Assembly: GCA_019843655.1 (NCBI GenBank)
Contig: JACDQD010000103.1
Location: 3,162,001 to 3,226,000 of the forward strand
Source: Lethocerus indicus
Taxonomy: Eukaryota > Arthropoda > Insecta > Hemiptera > Belostomatidae
Reading direction: 5' to 3'
Length of the DNA: 64,000 nucleotides
The translations under genes were made by a program, and so were the position numbers. Under the pieces are notes generated by a model. It searched no databases. It was not told the origin of the DNA and saw only the letters and a list, made by a program, of their open reading frames with translations. Each line of letters starts with the position of its first letter. The first letter of the stretch is position 1. Below are positions 1 through 11,383 of the stretch, piece by piece.

Positions 1-1489
1 AAAGTATGTACCCTTTTTTACATACTGAGCCAAAGGTCTATGGTTTGGCTAGACAATTGAAAACTTTTAAATCATTGAAATATTTTTTATACATACAATA
101 AAATTCGACATAATGTAATACAATAATGGAGCAGAGTTTGCTCGAGAAGGCGAATTTTATTTCTTATTACTGTTATGTGTTTCTAAGGTATTTATTGATA
201 CAGCTGTCATAATTTCAAATTTTGCTTTCCAAACTGTCATGTTAAACGCATGTTGTATATTTTTTTTATAAGAATAGTACAAAACGAAGAAATTTAATGT
301 TATGTTATTTGGCTGCCTTGAATTGATTGCAAATAAAATTATGTTATTTTTATAAACTAGATCATAAAAGGAACACATTAATTACTATAAGCTGTCACAA
401 TTTTTGGGAAGAGAAAAATGATTTTTAACAATATTGTAGTACCATCTTTAATTGAATGTGACATCTGATTTTATTTTTTCTTTCTGGTAATCATATTATG
501 TTGCCTATGCTAAAGCATATTGGGGATTATTTTTTCTTACATATTTTAATGAGAGGACATTCACTTTACAAGAGTAATAAGTTATTACTTAATGTTCTTC
601 AGAATCCATAAATAATTATATATAATTTTATGAAAAAAGTTTTCTTTTAATTAGAAATATCAGAAGCCATTTATAATTTGTGTAAATAATATAGATATAT
701 TACATAGAAAAAATGATGTAAGGGGGACTTAAAAATTGAATACTAAGCAATCATTCTTTTTAAAATTGTTTTTAACCTAGGATAAGTTGAATAAAACATT
801 TTTAACAAGATGTTTTATTTAGTGTAATTACATTATTTTAATTTTACCTACATTTTGTGCATGCACAATATTCTTATTTAAGATATTAATTTGTTTCTTT
901 GTAACACTTAAAATCAGAAATTATTTTAAAAAAATACTTATATACTTTGTAGAATTGATTGGTGAATATGCAAAAAATTGGTTCAAAATAGTAGATTAAA
1001 ATAATACAAGTTCTTTTTTATATTTATCAAACTGTAAGGTACAATTCATTCCCAAATCAGAGCATACAGTTAGTTTATCTAGAGCCCTATCTTTTTAACA
1101 TTCAACGAAACCAATTTGATATAATAAAAGTTATCTGAATAACAAAAAGTTATATCATTATTCCTTACTAACTTTACTTTTAACACTTTTAATGCTATTT
1201 TCTTATAAGAATCTGACCTGAAATGTGGAAGAAGAAACATTAAATTTCATTATAATACTAAATATTTTAATAATTCTTCTCAAGAATTTTGCTGAATGTT
1301 TGTATCTTCTAGGGGGTTAAAACTAGTCCACTGATTTTATTAATTGTCCCTTATCAACCAGAAGATGTGAAGTGATAAGATAATAAGTGAAATTATTGGT
1401 TTAACTTTTTAATAACACAAACAGTAATGCAATCTACAATAATGACATACTTTCTTGCTGATCATCAGGGCCTCTTTTTTTCTGTTTCC
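1..1489. other. AT-rich stretch without a recognised gene
   Basis: Low-complexity, strongly AT-rich DNA. The longest open frame (157-378, minus) looks like chance, having no recognisable domain or codon bias. It lies downstream of the minus-strand DIABLO gene and probably includes intergenic sequence. Confidence 0.6.
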
Positions 1490-1495
1490 TTTATT
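1490..1495 (-). terminator. Poly(A) signal of DIABLO
   Basis: AATAAA on the minus strand about 134 bp after the DIABLO stop codon. It is the first canonical hexamer noticed in the expected 3' UTR. Confidence 0.4.
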
Positions 1496-1628
1496 ATTTT
1501 ACTCCACCTGAAAATTTATTGAGGTGAATGAAATAATTCTATTCATAAAGCGTTCATAATAAATGCACAAAATTGGCTTACAACATATCAATCACCTTCC
1601 ATTGAACAACCTATCCTTATGGATAACC

Positions 1629-2918
1629 TTATCCATTTTTTCTGCTCTTCCTTCTTTCATTTTCACCTGTTTCTATGATAAATTTCTTCTGCATTTCCAA
1701 ACATTCTGCTTCTAATTCAGCTATTACTCTTTTAACTTCTTTAACCTAATTTTCATAATAGTATGAAGCATACAGTCCAATGATATGAAAAAAAATTATT
1801 AATCACATACATCAAAGATAATTTTTTTTCTTTATTTCTACAGTGCAATTTTGCTATCACCAATATGCACTCTCAAAGACAATTTTGAAGGACTGATGTT
1901 TAGTATAGTGTTAAAAATATTAAAAACTGTTTAATTGAATGGAATGAAATAGTTGAAAATTAATTTGTTATATTTATTATTAATATGTTCAGTTTTATAA
2001 TGTTTTTAAAATTATACAATACATAAAAATGAATTAAAAAAAATTGTGCATATTTTATTTTTTGTATGAAATGTTGCTGCCATTATATACCAATTTTAGC
2101 ATTAAAAAAGAATGTTAAAATATGTTAAGGTTTGATTTAGATAAGAATGGTTACAAAAAATATATATCATTCCCACAGACATAAGTTAATCTCTAATTTC
2201 AAAAAGTTTAATAGCATTAACTAGTTTACAAGTTCTTTCTTTCACCATGATCAAATAATGAGAATTTCTGTTATACAAAGAAGTCAAAATTGCTCATTTT
2301 ATATAGGACATAATGAATAAAATCAATATAAAACCTGATCTAGTGCCGAATATAGTCTTTCACTAAGAGTTGAGGAAACATATTCAGCTCCAGCAAGAAA
2401 TGATGCCTCTGCTGTTGAGACAGCTACTTTTTCAACGTATTCCAGAAGAGAGTCCATGTCCTAAACCAAGAAACATTTACTATCAATTACTTGTCGTTGG
2501 AGAGAAAGTAGTAGTATTCTGAACTACCAAGTACTGACCATTAATTGTTTCTTTAAGTCATTAACTCTTGCTCTTGCTTCTATCATCATGTCTGAAAATT
2601 CTTGTTGATCCATACTGCTATTCAATGTATTTCTGCTTTCTTCAATTAAGGACAGCAAATCATGCAGTGCTTTCCTAAAATGAGAAGGTCAGTGCTTTCA
2701 CTTTTCAAATGAGTCTTACTTTTAATTTATATAAATTACTTTTTTCCATACTTATACTGTTCTCCTATGTCCAAGGTGGCAACAACAGTTTGGGTCAATA
2801 GTTGTGAAGCAGAATTGACAGCAATGGTTGATGCTTGTTTTATCAAGTATCCATGAGTAAGTTTTTGTGGATCCTGGAACTGAAAAAGAATTGACCTGAG
2901 CACCATTCTGGAAGCTTA

Positions 2919-2970
<52 letters not shown>

Positions 2971-3580
2971 ATTGTATTGTAACATTGTTATAAATTCCAA
3001 TTAAAGTCAGGAACACAGTCAAATTTAGAAATTTATTCTTTTAAATACCTCTATCTTTTTTAAATTGTCTTTTTCATTAATGCAATAAACTGCAGATAAA
3101 GTGGAACAAAATTTGAACACCCATCTGAAGTTACGCTGCGAATAAATCTTCACAGGTGTACGAATCTGAAAAAGTATAATAGTCAAGGAATATTAAAAAT
3201 GTGTATAACAAAGATATAAATAAGGATGGCTGATTAACATAAATTGTATTCATTCAGTGGTTCCGCTACATAATAGTGGTTAGTATCAAGGATTTTTAAG
3301 ATACAACTCACAAATTGAACCCATGTGGTTCGTGTTCAAGTAAATCTTGGAGTGTTATAAAGTAAACAGGTAATATAAATAAAAGTATGAAAAATGTAAA
3401 TTTTTAATTTAAAAAGAATTAAATTGTTTTGAAATTTTATATAAGGGTATTTCATACAGTAAAATTAATTGTTTTAACGTTTGCATTAAAACTGGGTAAA
3501 GTATAGTAAAAGAAACTTATAAATCAGTATGACTAGTCATGGTCAATTAGCGCACATACCAACAGGGATATGATATTCAT
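1629..3580 (-). CDS. DIABLO: DIABLO/SMAC homologue, mitochondrial IAP antagonist (6 exons)
   Basis: Exons on the minus strand are 3560-3580, 3049-3165, 2752-2879, 2539-2674, 2335-2460 and 1629-1745. All junctions are GT-AG and phases match, giving 214 codons (human DIABLO has 239). Seen in the sequence: an N-terminal presequence rich in R and K (residues 1-30); then AVYC at residue 32 after TLS, where human DIABLO has AVPI after TLC; then the long helices of the DIABLO fold, including LIKQASTIAVNSASQLLTQT, an EARARV segment, AEASFLAGAEYVSS, and a charged C-terminal helix. Known for the family: released from mitochondria in apoptosis, it is processed so that the AVxx N-terminus binds IAP BIR domains. 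The start ATG at 3580 is chosen because its 21-nt exon ends in GTATGTG in the right phase. Inference: cleavage before A32 exposes AVYC. Reading through the exon-5 donor would end the protein after four more codons. Confidence 0.88.
2923..2964. repeat. (TA)n microsatellite
   Basis: About 21 uninterrupted TA dinucleotides in DIABLO intron 2, just upstream of the exon-3 acceptor on the minus strand. Length polymorphism here could matter for splicing. Confidence 0.95.
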
Positions 3581-4334
3581 TCGGATAATATATTACGAAT
3601 TTTATTCCTCCCTACTAGCCATCACAACACATCGTCCGAATTAGTTCGTCAACACTAAATTTAATATCTACGACTAATAATAAAAAAATATTAAAATGAT
3701 GGTCACTGTCCGTTTTTGTTTGCAACCTCCCGTGTCAGCACTGTATTATCATGTGATCTAAAGACACGGGATTTTGTCGCTCTGCAGGCTGAAAATTGAA
3801 ACTGCATTATCAGGTTTGTTATAGCTGTATTTAATATATTAATGCGTCTAATCGACAGGGAATTGCATTTTTGGGGATAATGTTACAATTCGGATGTATT
3901 TTGTTGATTTTAATGGATTGTTCGAAGGTATTTTATATATCCGCCATCAGAACTCCAACGCCGGTCTCAACAATAATAATATTTTCAGAAATCTTGTTCC
4001 TCCAATATACCAATATGATTATGAACATTTTCTACTCTTTAAAGTGCAAAAAGGCCGTAGCAGATCCTTTTTCCTTAGAGTAGAAAGTGTAAATTACCTT
4101 TTTTAAATTTAGCGCACAAATGTGTCCGATAGGTACTGAATTAAGATTTGGTAGGTTACGCTGGGCAGGTTCTTATTTTCTGCTGGTTTTCCTAACATCG
4201 TTGGTCAATTTTCAGTGTAATTGAAGCGTTTTAAATTGAAGAGAATACTTCGATATTATTATCGTCTCGACGATATGAGCGAATCATGGACGACATTGCA
4301 TTAAGGGCGAAGTAATAGTGTCGAATTACGCGTA
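3581..4334. promoter_or_regulatory. Divergent promoter region of DIABLO and GTPBP6
   Basis: About 750 bp separate the two divergent start codons, and no coding exon is recognised here. Two overlapping short plus-strand frames at 3871-4106 show no domain. No convincing TATA box was seen, as is usual for housekeeping genes. That both promoters lie here is inferred from the head-to-head arrangement. Confidence 0.5.
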
Positions 4335-5783
4335 ATGATGGAGAAATTAGGCTTCGGTTTATCAAAAGTGTTTCCCAAATTATTGAACCAGCGCTGGCGT
4401 ATCCAACAAGTCCGTGTGGTCAGATCTTATTGCAGGGAGGTTTCGCCGGATGACGACGATTTCGACGTCAACAATTTAGACGATAACTTGGCCGACAGCG
4501 GTCTGCTGCCGAGGAGCTTGCTCCAGTCGGGCATGCCGCACCAGATGTTCGTGATACAGCCGTACATAAAGTGGGGCCCGAAGAAGAATTATAGCTCGAC
4601 GCCCGAACTCAGGCTTGAGGAGGCCTCCAGTCTGGTCGCCACTTTGCCCGGTTGGAAAGTCGTCAGCCAGAAAATTGTCTCTTTGCTTTCGTTCGATAAA
4701 AAATCATTTTTCAACCGGGGCCAGCTGGCCGAACTCCAGTCGGCAGTCGCGAGAAACAAACTTATAACATCTGTATTCCTCAATGTCAACATGCTGCGGC
4801 GTCGACAGCACACTGTCCTTGAGGAGATCTTCAACGTTCCCGTATTCGACAGGTATACGATAGTCATCAATATTTTCAAGTTGCATGCCGTGACCAAAGA
4901 AGCGAGACTGCAGGTGGCGATGGCTGAAATACCTTATCTTTGGTCGAGACTGAAAGATGATGGTTTCAACTTGAATGAGCCGGGAGAAATTTCACTTGAT
5001 CGGAGAACGCATGCATTAATGCTACGGCAGCAGAAAATAAAAAAATCCATATCCAATTTGAGGAAGAACAGAGAACTCTTGAGGAACAGAAGGAAAATTT
5101 TGGAATTTCCTGTAGTTGCTGTTGTTGGTTATACCAATGCTGGGAAGACATCTTTGATCAAATGCCTGACTCAAGGAGAATCTCTTAGACCGGAGAATAA
5201 ATTATTTGCTACTCTAGATGTTACTTTGCATGAAGGCTATCTGCCCAGCAATCTTAAAGTGCTGTATGTCGATACTATTGGTTTTATATCGGACATACCT
5301 ACAAAGCTACTCGAGCCATTTGTGGTGACACTTGAAGACGCCCTTCAGGCTGATGTGATAGTTCACGTGAGGGACATAAGTCATCCTGACGAAAAAGCCC
5401 AAAATGAACATGTGCATTCGACATTACAAAGTTTGAGTCTAAGCCCATCCGTGATCGAAAATATTGTTGTTGTTGGTAATAAATGTGACAAAATCCCTGA
5501 GGACAAATCTTCGGAAGACTTATTACTTGTTTCATGCTTAAACAGTAAGGGGATAGATGAACTGAAATATCAAATAGAAAAAGCAGTTATAAAAGCCAGA
5601 GATATCACCAGAATTAAAATACGTGTTAGGAATGGTGGTGAGGAATTTAGTTGGTTGTATAAAAATTCGGCTGTATCGGAAGTTGAAGTTGATACAAAAA
5701 ATAACCAATTTATATTTTTAAATGTTTTAATATCAAAATCAAAGTTGGGACAATTTAAGCATAAATTCATTTCAGGGAGATGA
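4335..5783 (+). CDS. GTPBP6: GTPBP6, HflX-family mitochondrial GTPase
   Basis: Intronless 482-residue frame. The N-terminus (residues 1-35) has many arginines and lysines and almost no acids, like a mitochondrial presequence. The HflX N-terminal domain follows, then the coiled linker with GEISLDRR near residue 217. The GTPase domain shows G1 GYTNAGKTS at 265-273, G2 LFATLDVT at 290-297, G3 DTIGF at 313, G4 NKCD at 382-385 and G5 SC at 400. All nucleotide-binding motifs are intact. Known for the family: HflX proteins bind the large ribosomal subunit, and GTPBP6 acts in mitoribosome recycling and assembly. The first of two adjacent ATGs is taken as the start; the second would change only one residue. 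The gene is head-to-head with DIABLO, so both mitochondrial genes may share a promoter region, which is inference. Confidence 0.95.
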   Translation: MMEKLGFGLSKVFPKLLNQRWRIQQVRVVRSYCREVSPDDDDFDVNNLDDNLADSGLLPRSLLQSGMPHQMFVIQPYIKWGPKKNYSSTPELRLEEASSLVATLPGWKVVSQKIVSLLSFDKKSFFNRGQLAELQSAVARNKLITSVFLNVNMLRRRQHTVLEEIFNVPVFDRYTIVINIFKLHAVTKEARLQVAMAEIPYLWSRLKDDGFNLNEPGEISLDRRTHALMLRQQKIKKSISNLRKNRELLRNRRKILEFPVVAVVGYTNAGKTSLIKCLTQGESLRPENKLFATLDVTLHEGYLPSNLKVLYVDTIGFISDIPTKLLEPFVVTLEDALQADVIVHVRDISHPDEKAQNEHVHSTLQSLSLSPSVIENIVVVGNKCDKIPEDKSSEDLLLVSCLNSKGIDELKYQIEKAVIKARDITRIKIRVRNGGEEFSWLYKNSAVSEVEVDTKNNQFIFLNVLISKSKLGQFKHKFISGR

Positions 5784-6045
5784 ATATTTAATCTTTTAAC
5801 AGTGTCCACAGTAATTGTTTTTCTGTATATTTGTTTGAGATAAGTTGCTACATTGTTTGAATGCCTATTTTATTGAAGGAAATCTGTTTATTGGATACTG
5901 TTTATATTCACTTATTACTTTGCCAGAAGTGGACTAAAGGAGGAAGAATTGGTAATTTATATTTACCATTGTTTTAATAGTATCAAAGCTGATTTATTTT
6001 ATTAATAATTTAGTACACCATAGTGAAAATTGTTTGCAGTGAACA

Positions 6046-6051
6046 ATAAAT
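6046..6051 (+). terminator. Poly(A) signal of GTPBP6
   Basis: AATAAA on the plus strand about 265 bp after the stop codon, in AT-rich 3' sequence that faces the convergent cuticle gene. A second candidate lies near 6393. Confidence 0.4.
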
Positions 6052-6527
6052 GCAATCTCCCTAAATTTATTTACTTTTGTAAATTTTAACTTAAGGATGC
6101 CTATTTCAGAAATAGTTTCTAGACCTTAATAAGTTTGTGTGGTAAATTAAAAATTAAGTTCAATCAATTTTTAAAGGAACAACATATTTTTGTTTCGTAG
6201 ATTAATCTAGACATCTAATATTCCAGTTTTATGTTACTCTCATTGGAGACCCATTTTGATTACTGTTATTGCCACAATTTCATCCATACTCCATTCAGAT
6301 ACATATTAAGTTCTGACAGATATGGTAACACATTAGCTATTGTTTGTGATTTTTCACTGTTATGTTTAGTAGAATGTTGGTTGCCTTCATTCAATAAAAT
6401 TAAATCGTAATTCGGTATTTAACTTTTGATTTATACTATAGATAGTAGTAGTAAATAAATTATCCTTACAGTCTAATATGTTTAAAAACAAAATTAAAAG
6501 AATTAAAAAGGAATTTTAAACTCTAGA

Positions 6528-9500
6528 TCACTGTTGGTAGGCTTGGTACAAAATAGGTGATGCTGTCGGCTGTTGTGCGTAACCAATAGCCGCGGCTTTT
6601 ACGGACTTTGGGGTTGCCCCTATTGCCTGCGCTGCGTAGGGTATGGCGGCGATCGGGAGATGTCGCGGCTGCTGGGGCTGCTGCTGAGGCTGCGGCTGCG
6701 GCTGCGGCTGGTAGGCCTGCACGTACTGCGGCCGCCCGCCAGTAGCTCCCTGCAACCATTTGTGTTGGGATTACTTTTGACATTTTTAAATCCAACCATT
6801 TTCGGACTCGTCAACTGTGGGTCTCATGTTTTATACAATGTCGTCTGGAGCCAACTTCCCCAGTGGCCCAACTCAGTTAGCTAAGATGTTTATAGAAGAT
6901 ATGGGTTACATTTACGAGAACACATAGCACCGGAGTGCTTATTCTGCTGTTTTTTAATTGACTACTGAAATTAAGCCCAGCTGCACACAAATTAAACCTA
7001 TTTGGTGACAAATTGACGTCTGATCAGTTTTCTGAAGTATCAGAAAACTCACAGATTGTCGCACTAAAGAATGAATTCCCTACAAGAAATATAGAAAATG
7101 TCCTTCTTGCAAATTGGGACTAAAGCTCATGTAATCTAATTGCGGTATACAAAAAAAGGAACAAAAATTGGGCACGATAATCTCATGCTGGCTATATACA
7201 ACTACATGAATTGGCAGCCGTCATTTTTATAAAGCCTGGAAATGATTTCTTGGACATTCAGTGAAACCATTGTTACCTGAAGGTACTGTTGGGTCTGTTG
7301 CTTCCTTGCCACAAGACCTTGTTGGGGTCCAAACTGTTGAGGGATCAACTGCTGTTCCGGGGGCTGTGGATGAACAGGGAATTTCACTTTGATGTCGGTC
7401 GGCTGCCTTGTGACGTCGGCTTTGAATCCCTGCAATTTTAAAATGCCGAATTAAATTATGCGTCTTGCTGAATAATGGCTCTGCAATAAAATAATGCGTA
7501 GTGAAGCCCTTTTTCAAATTTCTATTAAAATATCGGTTTGCAGGCTTAGAATGAGTGAGCGGATACTAAATTTGGATAATTACTCCTTGAGGGTCGGCTG
7601 TATAAGTGACAGTCCTGATGTAACCATCGGCATCGACAACACTGTAGCTACCGGAGATCTTGTCTCCTTCCCTCTGTTCCTTCCTCTGTTGGTAGTTTGT
7701 GAATTCGTCATCTTTGATGTCGAAAGCGAACTGGTACTGAGGGTTAGGCTGGAAATAAATGATAAAAATGGCATTATCCCTGGGAGATGCTGAGTCTCAC
7801 AATGCTGGAAAAGTTTATGGTTTATTACATCACAGATTGATAACGATGCAATGCAAAACGTTTCTTTCTTATTAATGGTTTCAGTGTGATGATCTGCAAT
7901 TTCTAGTTAGAAATTTATCCGATACCAGGTTATTCCGGACTATGTGTAACCGGATCGAGTTTTCGAACCGGAGAAAGCTGGTTGAGCTCACTCTAGTAGT
8001 CTGAAAGTTTCAATCCGAACTTGCATTTTATGCAAAATTTCTGAGAGCGAGACATTTCTAAAAGTTGTACGGAAAATAGTTACGTCAAACGTACTTGCAT
8101 GTGTAAATGACAGTGTTTCATTGTTAGAGCGTCCGCAATTGATATATCATTTTCTCGCATATTTCTAAAGCATCAGTTGCACGTTTTATCTTGTTTCTTC
8201 GACAGATAAAGACATGATGATTTCGTTAAACCGCATATTCATGCAATAGCATATTCTCCAATAATGAAATATTTGGGGCAAAGTTATGCGACATCTCTAA
8301 GATAAGGTTTTCCGTTTTGAATTTTTCACCCCACGCAATGTAATGAAATGCACCGTATCGAACATTTTATTTACACAGGAAAGTACAGGAAAAATATTAA
8401 AATAATTACACGAATTAATACAGCGCATTGTTGTGGTTAGCGATATCATCAATATAGTAGTCTTATTCGAGTTACTGTCTTGTTTTAAGGAACTGGAACG
8501 CTACCGTCAAGATATGTGAAGGGACAATGTCCAATTGGACTCTTATCTTTTTCGTGTCGCAATATTCCGCTGGGGTTTGTGTTATACCCGGAGAGTCATT
8601 CGGGTAGACAGTCAACTGCAGAAAGGGAGGGTCGCTTGGGCGAGTTGAAAACATTCGATTAGGCAACTCTGGGAAGCTGGAGCAGCAACTTAAGTTCATT
8701 CACCAGAAGGAGGGAGGACTTTCACTCAAACGGTCTCGAAAGTGATTAATAATTCCCCGGAAGAATTTTTAAAAAGGGAGCGGCCCACTTGTTGCGCAAC
8801 TCAATTATGGCGTAGTCAGGTTTTTTTGCATACAGCAAAGCACCTGACTTGGGGAGATAAGCAAAGGGTTCAGGCGACAGGAGCGGGCGATAAAGTGGGG
8901 AAATTGGAAAAAAAGACATGACAAAAATGAAAGTAAACCTGACAACCTGATGCCGCCCGCGGTCAGAGCAGTGCGGGTCGGTAACGGGGTTAGCGGTTGA
9001 ATAACACACCGGTATTGGACCGAACGAGTTCTGTCGCTTGTAGGCGAACACAAGTTTTTCATTTTCCAGTTTAAGATGTGGTCAGTTCTGATGTAATTGA
9101 AACTGAGAAGACCGTTCCGAAATACAAGTCATGCTTTGAATGAATGCTCGGCCATTAAATTTGGATTTGGAATATTTACTGTCGGGGGCTTGATGCTTAT
9201 TACCCAATTATCTGCAAAGATTTACGCAAAGAGTAGAAAGTCATAATCGTTGGCTCATGAAAGTGGTCTCTCGTAGCGGGTCTCTAAAGGCTGTTTTTAA
9301 TAGAGGAAGTGTGAAAAACGGTGTATAAAGGACGAAATATGAAAAATACGGAGGAATTCTTTGGTGTAATTTGCGTAATATTTGCGTAGTATGATGAACA
9401 CTTTTCCTCATTTAACACGTCCCAATATCGTTAAATTCATACCAGTTATTTTATTATATCGATCTATTTTATGAAATTAACTGCTTAATTTCAATTTAAA

Positions 9501-11249
9501 AATAAATGTATATAGTTGGGCTCTTATTAGGATACAATCGCTGTGTTGACCTGCCGGAGGGAGCCGTTTAATTTCCGTACGTTTTTAGATTAGACAATGA
9601 CAACAACATTTACCGCAACAATAATTGCTACTTTTTGAGTGAGTCAGCTAGAATCGCAAGACGTAGAGCATTACTCTTTGAAACAGTAAATATGATCCCT
9701 TCCATAAAGACTAAGGTCTGGGTAGATAACTGAAAGGAATGGAAGAGTTTAGGTGTTAATTTAACGACATTACTTCATACGTGGAAGGGGCTTAGAGGTG
9801 GTGCCGGAACACGGAAATGGGGTGGAGCATAAAAGCGAGGTTGATACTTACATCGTAGTCCTCGGGCTGTTGCTCGGCGAGTTCTTCCTGACCGGGCTTG
9901 ATGGCGAGATGGGGCCTGGGGGGCGGGGGTCCGACCCTCTTCGGTATCTGCTGTACGAGCTGTTGGGGCTGGTGGATGTACTGGGGCTGGGGTTGAGGCT
10001 GTGCCTGGAGATGGGAGGGTGCCTGGGGTTGGCCCTGGTAGACCAGCTGGGGTTGGGGCTGGGGCTGTGGCTGGGGATGGCCCTGGTAGACCTGCCTGGG
10101 CTGGGCCTGCAGCAGGTAGGGCTGTCTACCGCCCAGGCCGCCCCCCGCACCCGCCGTCTGCTGCCGGGCAACGTACTGAGCCAGTTCTTCTTGGGTTATT
10201 GGGTATCCCAACGTATACCCCAATACCGCTGATATCACTAAAAACTAAAAAAAGTGTAGGGCTATTATACAGGTGCCATTGAAATCTGATGAGGGTTCTG
10301 GATTTAATTCAGTAGACCCACTCAAACATTGGTGTTTGTATTGCGTTTGGAATTTTCAAATGTAACCACTTTCGAACTGGTAATAATACATGAATTATTA
10401 TTTTAGAATAGCTGTTATGTAGCTTCCAGGGTTTGGAGTACCGTCGTTTTCTGTAGCTTCTGTCTCCTCTCAGTGGTTTGGTCTTTTGTTAGACTCGCTT
10501 CGGTTACTCGCTAGTAGGTATCATTATGGTGGTGAATCACTGTGACTCATGGGATGCGTGTGGGGCATTCTGTCTGCACGGTTACTTCGCTTGTACATAA
10601 CAGTTGAGATACTTGTACTTGAGATACTGAAGATTGCGAGCAGCCGAAACCGGTTTAGCCAAAAATCAAATCAGCGAGATGAGGCAGAAGATCGTGAAAA
10701 CTATGAATTATTGTAAATGTTGGCAGTGTTTTAATTCATACGCAACACTTTGTTTTTTTGATGTTTACTTTTGACTGCGGGAGCAGCTGAGTCTCACTGA
10801 ATGTCCCAGAGTGTTTTTTTTAGTCACGATTCGTAAATAAAAAAATAATAGCATGTGATAGACGAACAGGGAACAGCTTTCCTGCCTTGGATGCATTATG
10901 TGCATTATCATTTAAGAAATTATGGACATTTATTGATAATGGAGGGGTATCGTTTTCCAAAGAGCATACGAAAGTAGACATCCGAATTTTGGATTCTGCT
11001 GCTGAAAGAAAATCCCAAAACTTGGCCTTTATATTTAATATGCCTTCATCGCTAATATTAAATATGTTATCGTACATTAATGATGTTTAATAACGTACGA
11101 TAACGACGTTACTAACGTTGACGATAATAACATTGTGAATATTTAATATTCCGGCAGTATTAGGAACACTCGGTCATATTTAAACGTCGTAGACGACCTC
11201 CTCCGCAATACAAAATTGGGTATTACGTTCAAGTACTTACTTTGTACAT
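6528..11249 (-). CDS. RR-1 chitin-binding cuticle protein with QP-rich arms (5 exons)
   Basis: Minus-strand exons are 11241-11249, 9852-10244, 7584-7748, 7277-7429 and 6528-6749, all phase 0, giving 313 codons. Exon 1 encodes only three residues (MYK); joined to exon 2 it makes a signal peptide with hydrophobic core FLVISAVLG. Residues 35-125 are rich in QP, QA and VYQGQP repeats. Residues 135-195 hold an extended Rebers-Riddiford (chitin_bind_4) domain: NPQYQFAFD, then EGDKISGSY, DADGYIRTVTYTAD and GFKADV, matching the RR-1 (soft cuticle) form. The C-terminal arm is again rich in P and Q. Known for the family: such proteins bind chitin in the extracellular cuticle. The start is supported by a strong donor (GTAAGT) and a TATA box 125 bp upstream. 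Intron 2 is 2.1 kb. The expression stage cannot be told from the sequence. Confidence 0.93.
10420..10700. mobile_element. Degenerate hairpin element related to the 47.8-kb copy
   Basis: The left arm near 10450-10500 shares long stretches (ctgtctcctct, then gtggtttggtctttt) with the left arm of the element at 47777-48016. The right arm near 10640-10690 is its diverged reverse complement. The right arm contains CTGAAGA (10627-10633) and GAAACCGGTT (10646-10655), a hammerhead-like core. It lies in intron 1 of the RR-1 gene. Boundaries are approximate. Confidence 0.6.
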
Positions 11250-11373
11250 GGTGTGTTGTTTTCTCCTAAGCTCAAACTTAATTAAAAGTGAGAACACATG
11301 CGCTGGCTTCAGACGAGTTCGTGCCCGGGCCGGAGACTTGAATGAATGTACAGGTCGAGAGGGGCTCCCGCCT

Positions 11374-11383
11374 CTTATATATA
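11374..11383 (-). promoter_or_regulatory. TATA box of the RR-1 cuticle gene
   Basis: TATATATAAG on the minus strand, flanked by GC-rich sequence, about 125 bp upstream of the ATG. A start site near 11350 would give a 5' UTR of about 100 nt. Confidence 0.7.

Noticed and set aside
9798..10232. 144-codon plus-strand frame
   Set aside because: Antisense shadow of the QP-rich exon of the RR-1 gene.
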